From NCBI GenBank assembly GCA_041394945.1, contig JAWKHH010000002.1, positions 1,124,501-1,188,500 on the forward strand: DNA of 64,000 bases. The letters are read 5' to 3'. This DNA comes from Bryobacteraceae bacterium. GTDB lineage: Bacteria > Acidobacteriota > Terriglobia > Bryobacterales > Bryobacteraceae. Shown in pieces: positions 8,132-20,036 of this stretch (position 1 is the stretch's first letter; every line of letters starts with the position of its first letter). Made by a program: the position numbers and the translations under genes. The notes under the pieces were generated by a model. That model made no database searches and had not been told where the DNA came from. It saw only the letters and a program-made list of their open reading frames with translations.

Positions 8132-9957
8132 TTACTTTCGCCCTTGACGATCTTATCCAGGGCATAGACCTTCCCATTGGCATTGATTCCATACAGCCGG
8201 AGATTTAGCACAGCCGGAAATCGTGACGCGATGCCGGCCGGAATTCGAAACTTACCCGTGGACCCGTCACCCAGCACCCGATAACCCCGTCCGTCGGCGG
8301 TCGCCTCAACCGTCCATAGATATAGCATCTCTTTCGATGCCTTGGTCTCCTTGGTGAGCTTGGCTTCGAACTGCACGGGCTCCCCAACACTCACGGTTTC
8401 ACCGGCGGGAGACGCGATCTCGAAGGGAATCTTCGCCGGGGCCGCCTCAACCTGCTGCTGGAAGACGGGCCGGGAGGCGAACTTCCACGATTTCAGCATG
8501 CCTTCTTTGCGTCCATCCCTGGATAGGTGCAGAACCCAATCCGAATTGTTATCCGGCGGCGATCCCGCGAACCGTTCGCCCTTGTAATCTTTCTTCTCGT
8601 TGATCAACTCGCCGGTTGACGGGCGGAACCAATAGACTTCATATTTCTTCTTCTCTGTTACTAGCTGGACCGGTCCAGGTTTCTCCATGTAGACAATGTA
8701 CTCCACGCCTTCCAGCGCCAACGCACGTCCGCCGTCGACCTCGAAAAACGGCTGCAACTCCCAGAATCGTGTTTCGGCGAAGAAGTCGTACCAGGCCGTC
8801 ATGGCTTTGGCGCCGGGCGAATCGAGATACTTCGGATCCACTTCGAATTTGCGCCCGCCGTAGGTGCCCGTGTTCCCGAACGTCGGGTATTGCCCGTTCA
8901 TCGTGGCATTCCAAAGGCGCCGCGTGTATTCCGCCGAGTCAACGTGATGCGGATGCGATTTTCCCGCTCCCGAGTCCTCGTATCCGAATTCGGCGTTCAC
9001 CAGCGGAGCGCGAAGGATCTGCCGCTCCACCGCCCCGAGCGCGATCGATGAAGACTGGTAGAGCACGTAGTTCATCCAGCCATCCGCAAGCAAAGGACCG
9101 CTCGTCGCCGTTGTGTGCGTCGTACGCGGCTGCGAGTACGGATCGTACTTCTTCAGATAGGCGCCGATTTCCTTCAATAACGCCCGCCCGTCTTCGTATT
9201 CCTCGAACTCCTGCACTCCTTGCCAGGTGATCATCATCGGCGCATACCGCGACGCAACATACTTGATATACCTTTCGCGCTGCTCGCGCTCCGGGAATAC
9301 CTTTGCGAGATGGTTCTGGTCTCCGGCCAGAATCAGGTCGGCGAAAATGCCCTTCCGGTTCATGGCGAGCACCCGCGCGTCCACCTGTTGAAAGTGTTCG
9401 ATGTTCGGCTGGTCGGGCGACAGATAGGCTGGCCGGAGCTTCTCATCGTTGTGCATCAGCAGGCCGCGGATATGCGTAAACTTCTGCGCAGCCCGCTTCT
9501 CGATCACCTGGTCAAACACATCCTGGGGAATCCAGGCGAACCGGTAGCTGGTGTCGCCCATCCACAGGTGCGCAACCCGTGTCTCGGTGGTCGACCATGC
9601 GTAGACGTTGTCCGGACGGATGAATCCGGGGTGATCGGACGCGGTGGCATTGATCGAATCCGTCTTGCCGTTGATCGATTTCAGATTCGATGTGATCCGG
9701 TAGACGTGTTCACCGGGGTCCTGCGGTGTGAAACGTAGCACCAAACGCCGCCCGCCGTCCCAGAAACCGTTGATCATCGTCGTCCGAAAACGCGGCGACC
9801 GGAACTCCGCGTGGAGCGAAACGGTGAGATACGGATTCGGATGCTCGGCGGCCTCTTCAGCCGTCATCTCCAGAACCACGTCGATGGGCGTGTAGATCGG
9901 TGTTTCCGCGGCGGCCAGCACACTGGCAAACGCCGCGAGAGCGAGCAAACGAACCAT
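8128..9957 (-). CDS. DUF5060/DUF4038-type glycoside hydrolase-like protein, secreted
   Basis: 609-aa protein with a signal peptide (MVRLLALAAFASVLAAAE). It has an N-terminal DUF5060-like beta-sandwich (about residues 25-110, with TMINGFWDGG and DPGEHVYRI), a TIM-barrel-like central part (about 120-430, with WMGDTSYRFAW, FTHIRGLL, ITWQGVQEFE and NAEFGYEDSG), and a C-terminal beta domain. This layout is shared with DUF4038/GH140-type proteins acting on plant polysaccharide side chains. Catalytic acids cannot be assigned with certainty; the E of QEFEEYE and the E of NAEFGYE sit at barrel strand ends and are candidates. Its stop overlaps tsaB. Confidence 0.78.
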   Translation of the reverse strand: MVRLLALAAFASVLAAAETPIYTPIDVVLEMTAEEAAEHPNPYLTVSLHAEFRSPRFRTTMINGFWDGGRRLVLRFTPQDPGEHVYRITSNLKSINGKTDSINATASDHPGFIRPDNVYAWSTTETRVAHLWMGDTSYRFAWIPQDVFDQVIEKRAAQKFTHIRGLLMHNDEKLRPAYLSPDQPNIEHFQQVDARVLAMNRKGIFADLILAGDQNHLAKVFPEREQRERYIKYVASRYAPMMITWQGVQEFEEYEDGRALLKEIGAYLKKYDPYSQPRTTHTTATSGPLLADGWMNYVLYQSSSIALGAVERQILRAPLVNAEFGYEDSGAGKSHPHHVDSAEYTRRLWNATMNGQYPTFGNTGTYGGRKFEVDPKYLDSPGAKAMTAWYDFFAETRFWELQPFFEVDGGRALALEGVEYIVYMEKPGPVQLVTEKKKYEVYWFRPSTGELINEKKDYKGERFAGSPPDNNSDWVLHLSRDGRKEGMLKSWKFASRPVFQQQVEAAPAKIPFEIASPAGETVSVGEPVQFEAKLTKETKASKEMLYLWTVEATADGRGYRVLGDGSTGKFRIPAGIASRFPAVLNLRLYGINANGKVYALDKIVKGESK

Positions 9958-9996
9958 AGCTCTATCTATAGCAAAGCCCCGCTGACCGGCCGCGCC

Positions 9997-10698
9997 CTAG
10001 CGAGGGGCAACGTCGCGAATCCGAATGTTCCGGAACCAGATGACGCTGAAGCGGTCATGGAGTTGCAGACCCACCGGACCCGTCACCGGACGTCCGGGTT
10101 CGCCGGCGAACTTCGCCACCTCGCGCCCGTTGAGCAGAATGCGGATGCCTTGCTTCCGGGATTCGATATCGAGAGCGTTCCATCCGCCCTGTTTCTCGTG
10201 ACCGAATTCCGCCGGAGCGAAGAGGTAGATGCTGCCGGTGGGGTACTTGGTCTTCACACCGTTCAGGATCTGGATTTCGTAACCAAAATGGGCCGGCGTT
10301 TTCGAATAATCGGGCGACGGGCCGATCGCGTATTTGCCGCGGGTGGAATCGCGGATCGAGATGCCGCTATTGCCGCCCGGGGCAGTGAGGTATTCGAGGT
10401 GCAGATCGTAGTCGCCGAACTCCTGCGTTGTATAAAGCCATGATTGCGTCTGCCGCCAGTCGTGGTACTTCTTCTCGTCGAGCGACACCGGCCATGCCGG
10501 GCTGAACGGGATCTTCCCGCCGTCGGTGGCCTGCGCCATGAGGATGCCACCTTCGAGTACCACCCATTTTCCGTCGCCCACCACCTGCCAGCCGTCGAGG
10601 TTCCGGCCGTTGAACAGGTCCCGCCAATCGGCGGCGGCGGCCGCCGCCACGATCGTCAGTCCCAGCCCGATCGTCAATCCCGGAATGATGCGCCGCAT
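9997..10698 (-). CDS. DUF1080 (3-keto-disaccharide hydrolase-like) protein, secreted
   Basis: Single-domain DUF1080 protein of 233 aa with a concanavalin-like fold. Motifs typical of the family are DLFNGRNLDGW (start of the domain), GDYDLHLEYL, GNSGISIRDS and GPVGLQLHD. The signal peptide runs from the ATG at 10698 (MRRIIPGLTIGLGLT) to about AAAAADW; the longer open frame upstream overlaps osmC and lacks a signal. Characterised relatives hydrolyse 3-keto-glucosides, but many family members have no assigned activity. Starts 8 nt after osmC. A role in glycoside breakdown with the neighbouring glycosidase-like gene is inferred. Confidence 0.85.
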   Translation of the reverse strand: MRRIIPGLTIGLGLTIVAAAAAADWRDLFNGRNLDGWQVVGDGKWVVLEGGILMAQATDGGKIPFSPAWPVSLDEKKYHDWRQTQSWLYTTQEFGDYDLHLEYLTAPGGNSGISIRDSTRGKYAIGPSPDYSKTPAHFGYEIQILNGVKTKYPTGSIYLFAPAEFGHEKQGGWNALDIESRKQGIRILLNGREVAKFAGEPGRPVTGPVGLQLHDRFSVIWFRNIRIRDVAPR

Positions 10699-10706
10699 GG
10701 CGCTCA

Positions 10707-11174
10707 CTATATCAGGCTTGCTTGCACCCGAACGGGGAATCGCACTGAGCGCGCGATGAAGCACAGCGAATGCGCCCGTTCGTGGAGTGCATCGAGGTCT
10801 GATGCACGGAGGGAGTCCGCCAATCCCACTTCGGGCCGCAGCACTACCTCGACAAATTCTCCGGAGCCATCCGAGTTCTCGCGCATCGTTCCTTCAGCGA
10901 TATCCCTGTACGTGGTGACGGCGATCCCCGAGTCGGCGCACAGATGCAAGAACCAAAGCATATGGCACGCCGACAACGACGCCACCAGCAGGTCCTCCGG
11001 GTTGTATCGCGAGGCGTCGCCGCGAAACGCGGCATCGGAGGAACACGGAATCGCCGACGCCTTTCCGGCCGCCGACAACTCGTGATTCCGGGAGTACTCG
11101 CGATAGCCGCTGGTCCCTGAGCCGAGATTGCCGGTCCACGCGGTCGTAATTGAGTATCGATGCTCTCTACCCAT
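10707..11174 (-). CDS. OsmC-family peroxiredoxin-like protein
   Basis: 155-aa OsmC/Ohr-fold protein, probably reducing organic hydroperoxides in the cytoplasm. The two redox cysteines expected for the family are present: C70 in SLSACHM and C138 in the AHSLCFI helix. The NPEDLLVASLSAC segment is characteristic. The start ATG at 11174 immediately follows the stop of the S9 peptidase gene, so the two are probably co-transcribed. Whether it is nearer OsmC or Ohr cannot be settled without alignment. Confidence 0.87.
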   Translation of the reverse strand: MGREHRYSITTAWTGNLGSGTSGYREYSRNHELSAAGKASAIPCSSDAAFRGDASRYNPEDLLVASLSACHMLWFLHLCADSGIAVTTYRDIAEGTMRENSDGSGEFVEVVLRPEVGLADSLRASDLDALHERAHSLCFIARSVRFPVRVQASLI

Positions 11175-13319
11175 TCAGTCGCCCTTCAGCGCGCGATCCC
11201 AAAATTCGGCCATCGCCTTGTACATGTGCTTTTTCAGCGCGGCGCCGGTCACGCCATGCGCCTTCTGCGGGTACAACTGGAATTCGTAATGCTTGCCCGC
11301 CTTCTGTAGTGCGTTCATCATTCGCATGGTGTGCTGGAACAAGACATTGTCGTCCTCGAAGTTATGCACGAGCATGAGCTTCGATTTCAGATTCTCCGCC
11401 TGGTTCACCGGAGAACTTGCCTTGTAGCCGTCTTCGTTTTCCTGCGGCAAGCCCATGTACCGTTCCGTGTAGATGGTGTCGTAGTTGCGCCAGTCTGTAA
11501 CCGGCGCACCCGAGATTCCCGCTCGAAACCGGTCCGGTGCGTTGAGCAGGCTGTAGAGCGTCATGTAGCCGCCGTAGCTCCAACCTTGAATTCCGATCCG
11601 TGCCGCGTCCACGAACCCCAACGAGAGCAGATGCTCAACGCCCTCGAGTTGATCGGCGAGTTCCTGCTTCCCGAACCGCCGGTTCACGCGAGCCTCCCAG
11701 GCGTGACCACGAAACGCGGACCCACGGTTGTCCATCTGCCAGATCACAAACCCCGAGTGCGCCAGATACTGGTCCCAATCCGCGCCTTTCCACAGATCGC
11801 GAACCGTCTGCGCGTGGGGGCCGCCGTAAACCTGCACCACCGCCGGATACTTCTTCGCGGGATCGAAACCGGCGGGCTTGATCAGGCGCGCCAGAAAGGC
11901 ATCGCCGTCCTTGGCTTTGAACTCCACCCACTCCGTGGGCAGAATCTCGAACTCGTCCGCCACGCGGCGATCGCGGTCTTTCAGGATCGTCAACTGCTCC
12001 CCAGCGGCCGAATAGACCGCCCGGAGCGGAGGATCCATGACGCTTGAGTGCGTGCTGAAGTAGACGGAACAGTCCGGCGCGAAGTTGACTCCGTGGGTGC
12101 CGTGCGCGGCGGTCAGCCGCTTCTTGCCGGAGCCGTCGAAGCCGATCGAGTAGACCTGCCGCTCCCGCGGCCCCGCCTCGGTCGAAACGTAGTAGATGCG
12201 CTCCGCCTTCTCATCCACGCAGGCGAGTTCGGTAACTTCCCAGGGCCCGGACGTGATCGGACGCACCGCGTCGCCACGAGCCATGTACATGTGCCGGAAT
12301 CCGTCCCGCTCACTGCCCCAGATCCAGTGCTCTCCCTTGCCGAGGAAATGAAAGTCGTCTTTCAGGTTCACCCAAGCACTGTCGGTTTCCTCGAGTAGCG
12401 TCTTCACTTGCCCGGCGGCGACGCGCAGCAGTTGGAGTTTGTTCTGCACGCGATTCAGCCGGTGCACGGCCAAGCCGCTCGAGTCCGGAAGCCATGTGAC
12501 GCGCGCGGTGAGCATCTCCGGGCCGCCCGGCAGGTCGATCCACTTCGTTTTCCCGCCTCCCGAAGCCACAATTCCCAATCGCACGGCCGGGTTCGGTGTG
12601 CCGGCCTGTGGATAGCGCTCCGGCTCACTCACCGGCCGGACGCCCAGCAGGTCCCCGTGCGGGTAGACCAACGTCGCGCTGGTGTCGAATTGAAGATACG
12701 CGATCCGGCGACCGTCGGGCGACCACCAGTACGCCGTCTGAATTCCCAATTCCTCCGGGTAGACCCAATCGAGCTCCGCGTTCTTCCGCGTCGCCGTCCC
12801 ACCGTGCGTCAGCCGCATCGTCTTACCCGACTCGATATCCATCACGTACAAGTCGTGCTCGCGGCGAAAGCTCACCTTTCGGTCGTCCGGCGATAGTTTC
12901 GGGTCCGCCTCAGCCACCGGTGTTTTCGTCAACTGACGGTGCTTCCGCGTGGCGATGTCGAAAAGAAACAAATCTCCCTTGCGCGCGATCAGCAACTTGC
13001 CGCTGCCCACCCATTGCACCTCACTTTCGCGAACGCCTCGATTCACCCACTGGAACGGCCCTTCCGGCGATGAGGCCGCCTGACCGTCCAGTGATTCGAG
13101 ATCCTCAATGAGGACGCTATGCGCGCTCTGATTCCAGAGCTTCAGTTGCTTGCCGGAGCGGAATACGAACTGTGTCCCCGATGGCGCCCACACAGGCGAT
13201 CCATCGGGCCGCGCGGTCTTTGCCGCCTCGTCGATCGTCACCGCCTTGCGGCCCGCGCCGGCGCCTGCCAGCGCAACGACGACTCCCAGTATCAGCGCGC
13301 CTCGGACTTCTCGGTTCAT
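11175..13319 (-). CDS. S9 prolyl oligopeptidase family protein (dipeptidyl-peptidase IV type)
   Basis: Secreted serine peptidase of 714 aa: an N-terminal signal segment (MNREVRGALILGVVVALAGA), a DPP-IV-like beta-propeller (about residues 40-480) and a C-terminal alpha/beta hydrolase domain. The triad is visible: S581 in GWSYGGY, D656 in FEDDN, H688 in QKAHG. The ATG at 13319 is chosen for the signal peptide; a longer frame to 13931 runs antisense through the DUF58 gene and is rejected. Divergent from the DUF58 gene with 42 nt between start codons. Likely removes dipeptides from peptide N-termini in the periplasm. Confidence 0.93.
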   Translation of the reverse strand: MNREVRGALILGVVVALAGAGAGRKAVTIDEAAKTARPDGSPVWAPSGTQFVFRSGKQLKLWNQSAHSVLIEDLESLDGQAASSPEGPFQWVNRGVRESEVQWVGSGKLLIARKGDLFLFDIATRKHRQLTKTPVAEADPKLSPDDRKVSFRREHDLYVMDIESGKTMRLTHGGTATRKNAELDWVYPEELGIQTAYWWSPDGRRIAYLQFDTSATLVYPHGDLLGVRPVSEPERYPQAGTPNPAVRLGIVASGGGKTKWIDLPGGPEMLTARVTWLPDSSGLAVHRLNRVQNKLQLLRVAAGQVKTLLEETDSAWVNLKDDFHFLGKGEHWIWGSERDGFRHMYMARGDAVRPITSGPWEVTELACVDEKAERIYYVSTEAGPRERQVYSIGFDGSGKKRLTAAHGTHGVNFAPDCSVYFSTHSSVMDPPLRAVYSAAGEQLTILKDRDRRVADEFEILPTEWVEFKAKDGDAFLARLIKPAGFDPAKKYPAVVQVYGGPHAQTVRDLWKGADWDQYLAHSGFVIWQMDNRGSAFRGHAWEARVNRRFGKQELADQLEGVEHLLSLGFVDAARIGIQGWSYGGYMTLYSLLNAPDRFRAGISGAPVTDWRNYDTIYTERYMGLPQENEDGYKASSPVNQAENLKSKLMLVHNFEDDNVLFQHTMRMMNALQKAGKHYEFQLYPQKAHGVTGAALKKHMYKAMAEFWDRALKGD

Positions 13320-13361
13320 GTATCGCCATTGTAGCCGCCTGGCCTGTGAAAGAATCGGAAT

Positions 13362-14528
13362 ATGGCGGAAAAGATGCGCGGCGGTTTCGGGCTCCGTTTC
13401 ACGCGCTGGCTCAAAACCTCGGTCTCCGCCATGCTCCGCCAGCGCGTCACCAAGGCCGGTTTTGGTTACAGCCTCACCATTTCGGTTACCGCCGCCCTCG
13501 CGTTTCTCACCGGCAACAACCTGCTTTTCCTGCTGTTGGCGTGCATGCTCGCCACCCTGCTGTTCTCGAACTTTCTTAGCCGCCTTTCGCTCGCCGGCCT
13601 CGAACTCGACCTCGTCTTCCCCACCCACATGTCGGCGCGGCGCCAGGTCGCGGCGCGAATGAAGTTGAAGAATGAGAAGTCGTGGATGCCCTCCTACTCC
13701 ATTCACGTCGCCGGCAAACGAGGCAGCGTTTCTTCGTCGGCAATCTATTTTCCAATCATTCCCAGTTCGTCCACGGCCGAGGAATCCGTCGAAGTCCACT
13801 TCCCCAGACGTGGCGTGTTCCGCGAGAACAGCTTTGAACTTCGATCGCAGTTTCCGTTCGGCTTCACGGAGCGCCGCGTCTTGGTCACTCCACAGCGCGA
13901 AGCTCTCGTCTATCCCTGCCTCGATCCGCATCCGGCGTCCGAGGCGCTGCTAGGTGAACTCGAAGGTGAAATGCTCGCCATGACGCGCGGCCGCGGCCAC
14001 GATTTCTATCGCATCCGCCCCTACGTGCACGGGGAAAGCGCGCGCCACGTGGATTGGAAAGCCACGGCGCACACGGGCGCGCTGCAGATCCGCGAGTTCG
14101 CGCAGGAGCAGGAGCCGCTTGTCGAGATCTTTCTCGACGCCAGTGTCGCCCCGGATCAGCGCGAGTGGTTTGAACGCGCCGTCGATTGCAGCGCCTATCT
14201 CAGTTGGGAGCTCACGCAACGCGGCGCGCGGCTTCGGTTCCGGTCGCAGAATTTCGACCGGATGATTCCGGTCGAAGCCGACGTCTATACTATTCTGAAG
14301 TTTCTGGCTCTCGTGGAGCCGGTACGGATTCGCAATGTTGTCAGCCCAGGTTCCGATGCCAGCCTCGCTGTGGTTCTCACGGCTTCCCCGGAGAAAGCCC
14401 GTGCGGCCGGCTGGACCGGCGCTCATTTTCTCGGCCCTGACGCTTTCGCCGATGCTCGGCTTGGCTCAGAGTCCTCCTCCGCCGAACGGCCCGCTCGAGC
14501 CGATCAAGACCTCCGTCACCGTAGTTGA
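13362..14528 (+). CDS. DUF58 domain protein
   Basis: 388-aa protein with two adjacent hydrophobic segments near residues 38-70 (a membrane hairpin) followed by a beta-rich region and the DUF58 core. The core motif is seen as DFYRIRPYVHGESARHVDW, then QIREFAQEQE, and VEIFLDAS, a VWA-like strand with the metal-site Asp/Ser. DUF58 proteins usually sit with MoxR ATPases and transglutaminase-like genes; those are not adjacent here. The 3' end overlaps the TonB-receptor gene by 128 nt in another frame, so the last 40 or so residues are under double coding constraint or are a non-native extension. Confidence 0.85.
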   Translation: MAEKMRGGFGLRFTRWLKTSVSAMLRQRVTKAGFGYSLTISVTAALAFLTGNNLLFLLLACMLATLLFSNFLSRLSLAGLELDLVFPTHMSARRQVAARMKLKNEKSWMPSYSIHVAGKRGSVSSSAIYFPIIPSSSTAEESVEVHFPRRGVFRENSFELRSQFPFGFTERRVLVTPQREALVYPCLDPHPASEALLGELEGEMLAMTRGRGHDFYRIRPYVHGESARHVDWKATAHTGALQIREFAQEQEPLVEIFLDASVAPDQREWFERAVDCSAYLSWELTQRGARLRFRSQNFDRMIPVEADVYTILKFLALVEPVRIRNVVSPGSDASLAVVLTASPEKARAAGWTGAHFLGPDAFADARLGSESSSAERPARADQDLRHRS

Positions 14529-16323
14529 GAAGATCGCCGCCGAAGCGCCGGCTTCGATCTCAGTGCTCGGCGCGCCGGAGATCCGCCGCATCCCCGGCAT
14601 CAATCTCGATGACCGGCTCCGCATGGTGCCGGGCTTCAGCCTCTTCCGGAGAAACTCGAGTCTCGTGGCCCATCCCACCACGCAGGGAATCTCGCTCCGC
14701 GGCGTGGGTGCGAGCGGTGCGTCGCGATCACTCGTGCTCTGGGACGGCGTTCCGATCAACGATCCGTTCGGCGGCTGGGTCTACTGGACGCGTGTTTCGC
14801 CCGACGAACTCTCCCGCGTGGAGGTCTCCCGAGGCGCTTCCACCTCGGTCTTCGGCGACCGCGCCATGAGCGGCGCCATCGCGCTGTTTTCGCGCGAAGC
14901 CGAACCGCACCGCCTCACCGCGGCCTACGAGTTTGGCAACCGGAATACCAACACCGCCGAACTCGGTTACTCGCATCTGTTTCGCCGCGTGGCGATCTCC
15001 GGCAATGGCCGTGCGTTCACCACCAACGGCTACTACATCGTGCCGGAGCGATTCCGCGGCGCCGCCGATACGGAGGCCGCCGTTCGGTTCGTCGCCGGCG
15101 ATGCCCGCGTCGATTTTCTTGGGGACCGCCAGCGGCTCTTCCTCAAGATCGATGTGCTCTCCGAGGAGCGCGCCAACGGAACGGTTGTACAGCGCAATTC
15201 GAGCGGCATGGGGAACCTGGCCGCGCACTACTCTCGCGATTGGGGCAACCATGGAATCTCCGCCCTCGGCTACCATACGCGCGCCGAGTTCCGCAGCGCT
15301 TTCTCCGCCATCCTCGCCGGCCGCAATTCGGAGCGGCCTACGTTTCAGCAAACCGTCCCGGCGGAAGCCGCCGGCGGCGCCGCCTATTGGCGATATTCCG
15401 GCGCGAAGTTCCGCACACTGGTCGGTACGGACCTGCAGCGGGTGGAGGGCTATAGCAACGACCGGTTTGCCGCGTTCCAGCGGACCGCCGGCGGTGTGCA
15501 GACCCAGCACGGACGCTTCTTCCAGGCCGATGCCAAGGCCGGTCCGGTCCAGTTTTTCCTCGGGGCGCGCCATCACGTGCCCGGCGCCGGACGCCAATTC
15601 TTCAGCCCCAGCTTCGGGATGGCGACGGGCTACAAGCGGGTTCGCGCCCGCGGCACGCTTTACCGAAGCTTCCGGGCGCCGACGCTGAACGAGCTCTACC
15701 GCCAGTTCGCGGCCGGCAACGCGACTACCCTCGCCAATTCGAACCTCGCTCCCGAACGCGTATTCGGCGCGGAGATCGGGATCGACTATGTCGGTGAGAA
15801 TAATCGCGCCACGGTCACATTTTTCCGCAACCGGCTGCAGGACCTGGTCACCAATGTCACGCTCAGCGTGACGCCTACCGCGATTACACGCCAGCGGCAG
15901 AACGCCGCCGAAGCCACCACCCGCGGCGCCGAGTTCGAGTTCCGCCAACGTTGGCGCGCCTGGCAGGCGGAGGTCTCCTACCTGTTCGCCGACTCCCGCT
16001 TCTCCACCGCGTTGCGCATTCCGCAGATTCCCAGGCATCAGGGCTCGGGGCAACTCATCTGGACCGGCAAGCGGACCTTCGCCGCCTTCGGCGTGCGTTC
16101 CTACGGGATGCAGTTCGACGACGATCTGAACACGTTCCGGCTCCCTGGCTTCGCCGCTGCCCACGCCACCGTCCGTCATCAGATCTACCGCGGGCTATCC
16201 GCTGTCGCGTCGATCGAGAATCTGCTGGACCGCGAATACTACGTGGCATTCACCCCCGTTCCGCAAAACGGCGCTCCGCGCATGTGGCGCGCCGGTCTGC
16301 GATGGGACGGCAGGTTGTTCTGA
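14401..16323 (+). CDS. TonB-dependent outer-membrane receptor
   Basis: 640-aa receptor of the compact FepA/BtuB-like type without a carboxypeptidase-regulatory domain. The plug follows the signal peptide (TQGISLRGVGASGASR, LWDGVPINDPFGG, VEVSRGASTSVFG) and then the 22-strand barrel, ending in a typical WRAGLRWDGRLF. The start is placed at GTG 14401, not at the upstream ATG 14335, because GGAG lies at 14390-14393 with 7 nt spacing and the resulting signal peptide (RPAGPALIFSALTLSPMLG) is clean. This start lies inside the DUF58 gene. The following DUF4440-like gene overlaps its stop (TGATG). Ligand unknown. Confidence 0.9.
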   Translation: MRPAGPALIFSALTLSPMLGLAQSPPPPNGPLEPIKTSVTVVEKIAAEAPASISVLGAPEIRRIPGINLDDRLRMVPGFSLFRRNSSLVAHPTTQGISLRGVGASGASRSLVLWDGVPINDPFGGWVYWTRVSPDELSRVEVSRGASTSVFGDRAMSGAIALFSREAEPHRLTAAYEFGNRNTNTAELGYSHLFRRVAISGNGRAFTTNGYYIVPERFRGAADTEAAVRFVAGDARVDFLGDRQRLFLKIDVLSEERANGTVVQRNSSGMGNLAAHYSRDWGNHGISALGYHTRAEFRSAFSAILAGRNSERPTFQQTVPAEAAGGAAYWRYSGAKFRTLVGTDLQRVEGYSNDRFAAFQRTAGGVQTQHGRFFQADAKAGPVQFFLGARHHVPGAGRQFFSPSFGMATGYKRVRARGTLYRSFRAPTLNELYRQFAAGNATTLANSNLAPERVFGAEIGIDYVGENNRATVTFFRNRLQDLVTNVTLSVTPTAITRQRQNAAEATTRGAEFEFRQRWRAWQAEVSYLFADSRFSTALRIPQIPRHQGSGQLIWTGKRTFAAFGVRSYGMQFDDDLNTFRLPGFAAAHATVRHQIYRGLSAVASIENLLDREYYVAFTPVPQNGAPRMWRAGLRWDGRLF

Positions 16324-16751
16324 TGCGGGCGTTGCTTCTTCTCGCCGTGGCCGTCTGTCTATCCGCCAAAACGCCCGAACAGGAGATCCGGGAGACCCTG
16401 GCCCGTCAGCAGCAGGATTGGAATCGCGGCGACGTGGAGGCCTTCATGGCCGCCTACGACAATTCCCCGGCGACCACCTTCCTCGGCGCAAGTCTAACCC
16501 GCGGCTATGGTCCCGTGCTCGAGAACTACAGGAAGCGGTATCCCAAGCGCGAGAACATGGGCACGCTCACCTTCTCGGAACTCGAATTCCGCGTCCTGGG
16601 CGCGGAGAGCGTTCTCGTTCTGGGACGATACCATTTGGCCCGTTCGGCCTCCGCGGGCGGAGAAGCATCCGGCCGCTTCACCCTCGTGTTCAAGCGCGCC
16701 GCGAACGGCTGGAAGATCATCCACGACCACACAAGCGCGGGAGCCCGATAA
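16323..16751 (+). CDS. DUF4440/SnoaL-like (NTF2-fold) protein, secreted
   Basis: 142-aa protein with a short signal peptide (MRALLLLAVAVCLSA) and an NTF2-like fold: ETLARQQQDWNRGDVEAFMA is the usual first helix, and the C-terminal strands include GRFTLVFKRAANGWKIIHDH. Such proteins bind small ligands or act as stand-alone SnoaL-like domains; no catalytic role can be assigned. The ATG at 16323 overlaps the TGA of the TonB receptor (TGATG), indicating translational coupling. Confidence 0.83.
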   Translation: MRALLLLAVAVCLSAKTPEQEIRETLARQQQDWNRGDVEAFMAAYDNSPATTFLGASLTRGYGPVLENYRKRYPKRENMGTLTFSELEFRVLGAESVLVLGRYHLARSASAGGEASGRFTLVFKRAANGWKIIHDHTSAGAR

Positions 16752-16754
16752 GAC

Positions 16755-16961
16755 ATGTGCCGCAGCATCAAAGTCCTCCGGGGACAGGAACCGCCGGCCA
16801 CCGGAGATGATATTCGCGCCGCCGCGCTGCAGTTCATCCGAAAAGTAAGCGGGTACCGGAAGCCGTCAAAGACCAACGAAGACGCCTTCAATTCCGCGGT
16901 GGAAGAGGTAACCGCCGCCGCGGGCCGCCTACTCGCGCAGGTGGATCGCCCGCGCGAGTAG
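16755..16961 (+). CDS. DUF2277 family small protein
   Basis: 68-aa protein beginning MCRSIKVLRG and continuing EPPATGDDIRAAALQF and IRKVSGYRKPS, the pattern of the DUF2277 family (function unknown, common in soil bacteria). Length matches the family. It lies 3 nt after the DUF4440-like gene in the same orientation. No signal peptide; probably cytoplasmic. Confidence 0.85.
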   Translation: MCRSIKVLRGQEPPATGDDIRAAALQFIRKVSGYRKPSKTNEDAFNSAVEEVTAAAGRLLAQVDRPRE

Positions 16962-16992
16962 CGAGGGGCTGTATGATTTTCTTGTCAGCCGC

Positions 16993-20034
<3,042 letters not shown>

Positions 20035-20036
20035 CC

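Noticed and set aside
13320..13931. 5' extension of the S9 peptidase frame
   Set aside because: Antisense to DUF58; the signal segment begins at 13319.
14728..16179. 483-codon minus-strand frame
   Set aside because: Antisense to the TonB receptor; no domain pattern.
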